From: a virus
IMG/VR virus record: IMGVR_UViG_3300023184_000451
Coordinates: 1 to 26,751 of that record
Direction: 5' to 3' (one strand)
DNA length: 26,751 nucleotides
This document shows positions 21,105-26,751 of the stretch, piece by piece; the first letter of the stretch is position 1, and each line of letters starts with the position of its first letter. The notes beneath the pieces were generated by a model, which saw nothing but the letters and a program-made list of their open reading frames with translations, had not been told where the DNA came from and ran no database searches. The position numbers and the translations under genes are program-made.

Positions 21105-21742
21105 GAATCAAGCACACCAATTAGCTTCACTGTAACCGACATACGGCCAGGTTTTACACTATTAAACTGCGGTGGTTCCGCATAACGGTATTTTAGCCCA
21201 AACGGCGTGGCGCTGTACCTAGCACTACCATAAGCATTGGGATTTGGGTCTGGGTAGTAACCGGTTAATGATGAAGCGGTAACAGAAGTACCAATTGGCG
21301 GTGGCGAGTCACTCGGATGCGGCACTACACCATTAACTGGTGATGCAGTTGTAAACCATGCCGTAGGATTCTTGGTTGTATCTAAACCAAAATAAAACGT
21401 TGTCCCAACAAATCCTGGCACATCAGTATAAGCTTGACCGTATACAAATTTACCGCTGGGGTTATGGAAACCCTGTGCCCCTGCTTTTGGTCGCTCCAAT
21501 AAAGAAAACCAGTATAACGTCCCATTGCAAGCTAAATAATGATCATGAATTGATGCTGCTAAAGCATCAGTAATGTTGTTATATTCTAAGTCTAAAGTTT
21601 TATTAAATGCTTTATTGCCATATTGCACCCGCGATTCAATGCCGCTTTGTGAACGAAATGCCTTACTTGCAAAATCACCAGGTGACATTGACCGTGCGCT
21701 AGGCACAAGATCTGGAAAATTAGGGCCCTGGGGTGAACTCAT
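21101..21742 (-). CDS. Minor tail protein, 213 aa
   Basis: This 213-aa structural protein begins MSSPQGPNFPDLVPSARSMS. It has FASKAFRSQSGIESRVQYGN, then KTLDLEYNNITDALAASIHDHY and GTLYWFSLLE, a helix-plus-strand pattern seen in phage minor tail proteins that sit near the tail tip. A Pro/Ser-rich loop (about 140-165) and an ending KPGRMSVTVKLIGVLDS follow. Function is inferred from its place between the J-like protein and the tube-like genes and from its pattern. It is coupled to both neighbours by ATGA overlaps. Confidence 0.7.
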   Translation of the reverse strand: MSSPQGPNFPDLVPSARSMSPGDFASKAFRSQSGIESRVQYGNKAFNKTLDLEYNNITDALAASIHDHYLACNGTLYWFSLLERPKAGAQGFHNPSGKFVYGQAYTDVPGFVGTTFYFGLDTTKNPTAWFTTASPVNGVVPHPSDSPPPIGTSVTASSLTGYYPDPNPNAYGSARYSATPFGLKYRYAEPPQFNSVKPGRMSVTVKLIGVLDS

Positions 21743-24700
21743 GACTGCACCTCAATTGTAAATTTCTTATCGTCTAAATCTAGATAAGAAATAGCGCCTG
21801 CTGCATTGGTGCCAACATGGCTGGCGCCAATCTCAAGAAGGCCATCCTCATCATAGCTGATTGATTCGGCCTTGTATAATCGTGGGTATTGATCGGAAGC
21901 ATCATAAACGGTAAATACTGCTCCAAAGAATTTACGGTCAGTCGCAATACCATTGCTATCAACGGTCATTGATCCTGACTCAACCTTGGGCATGCCAGAC
22001 CGCCACCAATATACATTCACATTTTGTTGCCCATTCAGGCTGGTACTTGTAACTACCTTTCCGGAGTCTAGAATGTAACCATTTTCAAATGATGTAACAT
22101 GTCGCGCTACACTAAACAACTTAAAATAAGCGCCTGGCTCAAGTGCGATAGATTCTGGTAGTGTTTTAAATGTAATAGTATGAGTGGTATTTGCCCTCAC
22201 TTGAATGAGCAATTTAGCGTAAGTTTTGGCATGTTCTAGACTGGTGCAAAAACCAGTAAAATCCACGGCCTCGACTGGCGCCGCTTCTGTTGAACTAAGC
22301 AGTCGCACCAATACACTACGGGTTTCAGCAAAGCCATTTTCTATTTCCTGTCGATAATTGACTACCACCTGAGGTGCGATACGTTGCTCAGTGGAGTACC
22401 AGCTTACTTCGAGGCTATCTTCGATGATGTTACCATCAGTAAATAATGCGCTTACTGTTGGCGGTCGGTTGTAATCAATGGCATATCCATTGGTTAGTTT
22501 AGGGTCAATGGGATAAGTAGGTGCAAGTGATATTTTGCCTCCTTTGACTATAAAATCAAGCATAAAATATGGCGCATGTTGATAGGCCCATTCTCTGACA
22601 TTTGTCTGGCTGGTTATTGCACCATCAAAAAACCAACCATTAGCTTGACATGCGCGGGCAGCAGCCCTGAACCCATCCCAGTCGATCATTGATTCTGGCA
22701 CCAATGAGCCGGAGCCATATACAGTGGAACGTAATAGATCACGTAGGATCTCCGGGAACAAATGGCTAGCACCTGTGACGCTTAAATTTGTTGGTGAATT
22801 AACGTCGTCGCCGCTACTCTTAATCATCAATGGTATGCTGTGCCCCGTTTTGGCGTAATAACTAAAATTACTAAAGCTGTTCCAATCCTTGCCGCTACGT
22901 AATTGCATAGCACTAAGTGCTAAATTTTCATATCGTGGCGCCGTTAAGTTTCTGCGCTGTTCATTCACGTAGACAATTTGATGCTCAGGGCTATCTTCAT
23001 GGCTACCTTCTTCTTCGCTGAATAGGTATACATCAGACACTGCATCCCATATTGATACTTTTGATGTATTGGCAGACTGCGCTGCTTTGGTTTCAATGCC
23101 AAGGATCATAATTGCTGGCAAGCTAGTGCCATTGACGGTAAATGTACTGCGGTATGTATAGTTGCTGCCGGGGTTTGCAATTTCTAGCTTTGTTATTGTT
23201 GTGATAGTTGTGTTGTATCTCATCCCTACACTCGTGCCCCCAGGCACATCTACAGAAAACGTATCTCCATTATTTACATTGCCATTAAAACCATAAACTT
23301 GAGTGGTTTCATTCACTTGCAATTCACTGATCCATCCATATTTAACGTTGCCGTATCCAGCGGTAATCATATCAGCATTGTAAACTGGATCAGCAACTTC
23401 AACGCTATACAGATCAATTATTACTAATATGTTGCTGCGATTGCTATTGTTGTATAGTGTTAATCTTTGAGTGGCTGTTAGGCCTGCGCTTGCTGGCAAT
23501 GGCAGCCCTAAGACGTCTAGATGCAGTGAGCGCTGCCGCCAGCCAGTGGTGATCGTAGTGGCTGACTCTGCGTTAATCAGCTCCTCATGCCGTACTCGTA
23601 CCGTCAAGCCCGAACCGCCACCGCCTGATGTGGCATAAACGCCTTCGGCTGGTATAGAACTGGTGGCCAATGAATTTGGCTGGATAGATGTAACTGCTGC
23701 GTTAGATGCTGGTATGGCTAATCTATCACCATAAAACATCACTGAATTTGTACCCTTCTCCCAGTCAATAGCAACTTCATCAGTGCCAGCATAGCTAATG
23801 CTAACTTCACCGTTGGTTGATCTAAATGTTTGTATGTTGCCGCTACTGGCATCTAAAATTCGTGCGCGCTGATGCCTTAAAATAAATTCACCACCTGACA
23901 CTGGCACAAAGCGCACTTCATACATGTCGCTGCCTTGATAAAAGGCTAAACGGATAAAATTGAACTGAGCGACTGGCGCAATGCCTTTGATCCCAAATGG
24001 CCTGTCATATACTTTTTGCCATGGTTGTGAGCCAGTTGATTTGCGGTATTCAACGTAGAAAAATGAATACCGTATGCCGTAGTCAGAATAGGTACCATAC
24101 GTTACAGTGCCTCCACCTGCCTCAATGGCATCTGCAAGTGATTCAGCCGGGATACCTGCAAAATTTACTATCCCATTGAATTTCTTATATACAGTTGATT
24201 TAATTCCTATTTCTACTTGATTGACAGCTCTGGTGGTAACTATATTCGCAATGGCAAGCTTTGAGATTGTTAGGTCAGTTGTAAATGCACCATAAGGACC
24301 AACGGACGCATAGTGATTGATGCTACCTACACCCAAAAGCATTACCAGGCCTCTGGATGTAATCCTAAATCTATAGCTCTTGGTAAATGTTCCATCGTAT
24401 GGCGCTGTTGTGCTAGCACTTATGCAAACACCTTGCGCTGAGCCAATTGAGTAGGTTTCACCGATGGTAAATGCAGTATCCGCTTGTTCGCCAATTGTTT
24501 TTCTTTTGTTTATGATGTCGGCAACCCCCTGCGATCCACGCGGTGGTTCGCTTTGATCCGCATAAATTGTATATTCAATTTCATTGCCATCTACTTCGCG
24601 ATTCTCCCTATAGACACCACTGATTTCAGTGTTATCAATTTTATTGATGCCGCAAAATGTGCCATAATAAGCCTGAACCTTGTATCGTTCTGCTTCCGCT

Positions 24701-25617
24701 AGCCCGAATGATTCGTACTGTTGTGTTGTTGGGCTGCGTGTATCCCATCGAACCTTAACTCGCTTGAATTGTAACCGCCAGTCCTGGCCATTACGTACTG
24801 GTTGATATGTACCAAATTCAGTGCTGCCCGTTGGCGTGCGAGTGCTGCTAAAAATAGCTTTTGGGCCTTCATTGGCATATTCAGCTAAAATCAAATCAGT
24901 GTTAAATCTTGGTGCTAAACTTCCGCCAATCTTATCGCTGTCATTGATTCTATTGTTTAATTCCCCGCTGCGGTAATAAATGCAAAGCTTAGGGGCTTGA
25001 TAGTTTTTTAGTAATGTATCGCCGATGGCTAGACCTTCAAGGTCAGGTTTAGCCATTGCCATGGAGTTAAGTGCAAATAAAGCTACCAACTCTTGGCCAT
25101 CGCCTTGGCTTAATAATTGACTCCACAGCAGTTTGGTTTCAGCGCGAACGCCACCAAACCATTGGCTGTTGAACTGTTCGCGCTTAGCAAACACCAACGG
25201 CGCCACCTCACCTAGTCGGGCTACCGGCTGAACTGAGGTAAAGCCGTCTACATTGGCAAATTTGCGGTTATTGCTTATATTTTCGCCTTCGAAGTTTTCT
25301 ACGCTGCCACTGCTAGGATCATCCTGCCGTGGAATCTTTGGTTTAGGCGCCATTGCTGATGCGGCATAGCTAAGGCCTGCACCGACAACAGTCATTGCCA
25401 ATGGCACAATCGGTACACACACCACGTCTGGAATGTGGTCATATGCAGCACTACGTTCAGGCTTTATATTGGCTACTTCGCTTGCATACCAGGCGTATTC
25501 GTCTGGGCTCATGCCCAGCGCATCCATCAGTTGCTTTTCCCAGGGCAGTACAGCACCTCTGAATTGACGGACGGGGACCATACTACCCGGCTGGTTTGAG
25601 TGCTGCAATGAAGCCAT
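21739..25617 (-). CDS. Tail tip protein, J-like
   Basis: This 1292-aa protein is the largest in the window and the likely central tail-tip/host-specificity protein (lambda J type) of a siphovirus tail. It begins with GAVLPWEKQLMDALGMSPDE (21-40), then a hydrophobic stretch (about 65-90, VVCVPIVPLAMTVVGAGLSYA) typical before the hub in these proteins. KFANVDGFTSVQPVARLGEV (119-138) is a conserved-looking segment. Near residues 950-1060 it has VPESMIDWDGFRAAARACQ followed by WFFDGAI, matching a J-family hub region. The ATG at 25617 overlaps the peptidase gene by 91 bp; ATG 25581 would reduce this to 55 bp. It follows the tape-measure and peptidase genes, the usual order. Confidence 0.85.
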   Translation of the reverse strand: MASLQHSNQPGSMVPVRQFRGAVLPWEKQLMDALGMSPDEYAWYASEVANIKPERSAAYDHIPDVVCVPIVPLAMTVVGAGLSYAASAMAPKPKIPRQDDPSSGSVENFEGENISNNRKFANVDGFTSVQPVARLGEVAPLVFAKREQFNSQWFGGVRAETKLLWSQLLSQGDGQELVALFALNSMAMAKPDLEGLAIGDTLLKNYQAPKLCIYYRSGELNNRINDSDKIGGSLAPRFNTDLILAEYANEGPKAIFSSTRTPTGSTEFGTYQPVRNGQDWRLQFKRVKVRWDTRSPTTQQYESFGLAEAERYKVQAYYGTFCGINKIDNTEISGVYRENREVDGNEIEYTIYADQSEPPRGSQGVADIINKRKTIGEQADTAFTIGETYSIGSAQGVCISASTTAPYDGTFTKSYRFRITSRGLVMLLGVGSINHYASVGPYGAFTTDLTISKLAIANIVTTRAVNQVEIGIKSTVYKKFNGIVNFAGIPAESLADAIEAGGGTVTYGTYSDYGIRYSFFYVEYRKSTGSQPWQKVYDRPFGIKGIAPVAQFNFIRLAFYQGSDMYEVRFVPVSGGEFILRHQRARILDASSGNIQTFRSTNGEVSISYAGTDEVAIDWEKGTNSVMFYGDRLAIPASNAAVTSIQPNSLATSSIPAEGVYATSGGGGSGLTVRVRHEELINAESATTITTGWRQRSLHLDVLGLPLPASAGLTATQRLTLYNNSNRSNILVIIDLYSVEVADPVYNADMITAGYGNVKYGWISELQVNETTQVYGFNGNVNNGDTFSVDVPGGTSVGMRYNTTITTITKLEIANPGSNYTYRSTFTVNGTSLPAIMILGIETKAAQSANTSKVSIWDAVSDVYLFSEEEGSHEDSPEHQIVYVNEQRRNLTAPRYENLALSAMQLRSGKDWNSFSNFSYYAKTGHSIPLMIKSSGDDVNSPTNLSVTGASHLFPEILRDLLRSTVYGSGSLVPESMIDWDGFRAAARACQANGWFFDGAITSQTNVREWAYQHAPYFMLDFIVKGGKISLAPTYPIDPKLTNGYAIDYNRPPTVSALFTDGNIIEDSLEVSWYSTEQRIAPQVVVNYRQEIENGFAETRSVLVRLLSSTEAAPVEAVDFTGFCTSLEHAKTYAKLLIQVRANTTHTITFKTLPESIALEPGAYFKLFSVARHVTSFENGYILDSGKVVTSTSLNGQQNVNVYWWRSGMPKVESGSMTVDSNGIATDRKFFGAVFTVYDASDQYPRLYKAESISYDEDGLLEIGASHVGTNAAGAISYLDLDDKKFTIEVQS

Positions 25618-25979
25618 CCGCCTTCAAAATAAGCCGCCATTGCATAACTTGTTGCCACGCGCACTAGCGCAATGGTCGCAGTTGTTGCTGTGGTGGTTTG
25701 ATGTCCCCATAATTCTAGCTGTTCTATGAAAATTGAACTGTCGCCAGCCCTAAGACGTCGATACCATTGCCTTTCTGGCGTTGGTGTGCTGATGCCATGC
25801 CACGCCAAAACAAAGCGACATAGGTTCACACAATCGGTTGCGCCATGCTTGGTTGGATCGGCGCCAATACGATACGGCATCCCTATCAGATCAATCGGAC
25901 CTGATATTGCCCGTTGATGGCAGCGCTCCAACTTGTTTGGCCGTGAACCGTAGATTTGGCACTCGCGATTCAATTGCAT
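25527..25979 (-). CDS. NlpC/P60-like tail peptidase
   Basis: This 150-aa protein has the core of phage tail-tip NlpC/P60 (K-like) cysteine peptidases: PIDLIGMPYRIGADPTKHGA followed by TDCVNLCRFVLAW (catalytic Cys50) and GGWLHCS (candidate His124). Such enzymes cut peptidoglycan peptides during DNA entry. It sits where K lies in lambda-like tails, just before J. The ATG at 25979 is the second codon after a TTG at 25982. Translation overlaps the upstream gene by 89 bp and the J-like gene by up to 91 bp. These are unusually long overlaps, so a later start cannot be excluded. Confidence 0.8.
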   Translation of the reverse strand: MQLNRECQIYGSRPNKLERCHQRAISGPIDLIGMPYRIGADPTKHGATDCVNLCRFVLAWHGISTPTPERQWYRRLRAGDSSIFIEQLELWGHQTTTATTATIALVRVATSYAMAAYFEGGWLHCSTQTSRVVWSPSVNSEVLYCPGKSN

Positions 25980-26370
25980 CAAGGGGACTGCTTAGCTCGA
26001 TTTGTGTCTGCTGTGTATTGTAATTTAGGCCAGTGCATAACCATGACTCCTGCCCCCGTGGTGGAATGATTGGCTGGTAGGTATCAGTTAACTGGTACGT
26101 ACGCACCTCAGCCACCCAGCTATTGTTTACTGCATCACGCGCCCAGGCTAGTGTTAGTTGATTTGTTGGTAGTGTTAACTGGCTTGATATGTTATCACCA
26201 TTACGTGTTCTTTGCGCGCCTTGATAAATAAACGGCAATAGGTTCCAGCTAATATTCGGGTCAATAGCATCAATTCTAACAGCATTGTCATTAAAGAAGT
26301 TTTGCCAATAGCTTGCGCCACCATCATGCTTGATGAATGTCAGAAAATTACCAATTACAACGACTGCCAT
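25891..26370 (-). CDS. Minor tail protein, BR0599/L-like
   Basis: This 159-aa protein is probably a minor tail protein of the type between tape measure and NlpC/P60 in siphovirus tails (phage BR0599/lambda L-like). The closing pattern SSPLDAIESRVPNLRFTAKQ (120s-140s) and VGALPSTG is typical of this family, and the start has FLTFIKHDGGASYWQNFF. Lambda L binds an iron-sulphur cluster, but no matching cysteine set is seen here (one Cys near 111), so that activity is not supported. The gene shares one base with the tape-measure stop. Confidence 0.7.
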   Translation of the reverse strand: MAVVVIGNFLTFIKHDGGASYWQNFFNDNAVRIDAIDPNISWNLLPFIYQGAQRTRNGDNISSQLTLPTNQLTLAWARDAVNNSWVAEVRTYQLTDTYQPIIPPRGQESWLCTGLNYNTQQTQIELSSPLDAIESRVPNLRFTAKQVGALPSTGNIRSD

Positions 26371-26751
26371 CAGACTCCTACCTGCCTGCGGAATGCAGGC
26401 GATGTCCGCATCTTAGTGGCCACCTGTTGCGCTCCAGCCTTGGCTCCGGCAGCAGTGGCGCGTTTCTCGGTTGCAGCCATGGCAGCCACCAATTGATCCT
26501 TGCTCACCCAGTCCTGACCCATGAATTGTGTGGTTTCAAAGTTCATGGATAGTATAGGGATTCCTCCAGCAGCGGCTGGAAGACCTTCCATTGCCGATGG
26601 GGCGCTACTGCTGCCTTGGCGCTGATAACGTGCCATGGCGGCGGCTGTAGTGTCCGCTGGGATGACGGTGCCAGCAGTACGAGGCACGAATAGCTCAGGC
26701 CCTTGCTCGCCTACAAGGGAAGGTACTCCAATCGGCGGGATACCACCTTCC
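26370..26751 (-). CDS. Tape measure protein, C-terminal part (cut by window edge)
   Basis: The frame stays open to the right edge, so only the C-terminal 126 residues of a longer protein are present; a GTG at 26687 should not be taken as the start. Reading in from the edge gives GIPPIGVPSLVGEQGPELFV followed by PRTAGTVIPAD, the classic 'VGExGPELFVPxxxGxIIP' motif of tail tape-measure proteins. A Gln/Ser/Ala-rich linker and a helical tail follow (VAAMAATEKRATAAGAKAG), ending SPAFRRQVGV. Tape-measure length sets tail length in siphoviruses. It leads the minus-strand tail operon visible here. Confidence 0.85.
   Translation of the reverse strand, partial: EGGIPPIGVPSLVGEQGPELFVPRTAGTVIPADTTAAAMARYQRQGSSSAPSAMEGLPAAAGGIPILSMNFETTQFMGQDWVSKDQLVAAMAATEKRATAAGAKAGAQQVATKMRTSPAFRRQVGV

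Noticed and set aside
25891-26370. Iron-sulphur minor tail protein like lambda L
   Set aside because: The general pattern fits the L/BR0599 type, but the cysteine set needed for a cluster is not present.
1-26751. tRNA genes, CRISPR arrays, insertion sequences, integrase or attachment sites
   Set aside because: I saw no cloverleaf-like sequences, spaced repeats, transposase or integrase motifs on either strand.

Overview
The window looks like part of the genome of a tailed, siphovirus-like phage of a picocyanobacterium (Synechococcus/Cyanobium type). The tail genes, a C-terminal piece of a tape-measure protein, a lysis cassette and a compact replication/recombination/nucleotide module support a phage. 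The cyanobacterial host is an inference. It rests on remembered similarity to cyanophage proteins: the small 'LSPxAEAV...IAAELEG' family, the LamG/SPRY/repeat tail fibre and the 'DAFGRxRVSxPFTLFDS' virion protein. No integrase, attachment site, tRNA, CRISPR array, photosynthesis gene, capsid gene, terminase or DNA polymerase is visible here.

Layout. Positions 1-1334 (+) hold five tightly overlapping small genes, three of them paralogues. An AT-richer metallophosphoesterase follows (1358-2164, +). A primase-helicase (2169-4091, -) faces it and is divergent from a ribbon-helix-helix regulator (4229-4462, +). The 138-bp gap between those two contains an 11-bp inverted repeat. Next on the + strand come a hypothetical protein, a DUF1071/Sak3-like annealing protein and a RecB/Cas4-type exonuclease, which together form a phage recombination pair. 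They are followed by a small conserved-looking protein, a dCTP-deaminase-family protein that lacks the usual catalytic Glu, and a VSR-like nuclease. A short minus-strand coiled-coil gene overlaps the nuclease tail-to-tail. The + strand resumes at 8184 with two small proteins, a ThyX with an atypical flavin motif and a DUF3310 protein. An antisense HNH endonuclease gene separates these from the lysis cassette.

The lysis cassette (10173-11492, +) has two small membrane proteins, one only 47 aa, and a glucosaminidase/L,D-transpeptidase fusion lysin. Around 11.9 kb the two transcription directions converge. From there to the right edge everything is on the minus strand, and the order of transcription runs from right to left: tape-measure C terminus, minor tail protein (BR0599/L-like), NlpC/P60 peptidase, J-like tail-tip protein, minor tail protein, two paralogous tail-tube-like proteins, two long fibres, a small tail-fibre-associated protein, a small basic protein and a virion protein. 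Nearly all tail junctions are ATGA or 1-nt overlaps, which implies one translationally coupled operon.

How it fits together: the primase-helicase, annealing protein, exonuclease and nucleases act on replicating or recombining phage DNA. The Dcd-like protein and ThyX would feed dTTP synthesis, if the Dcd-like protein still works. The lysin and membrane proteins release progeny, and the minus-strand operon builds a non-contractile tail with a multidomain receptor-binding fibre. Across the whole window the hexamer CAATGG/CCATTG is strikingly over-represented by hand count; I have no explanation for this.
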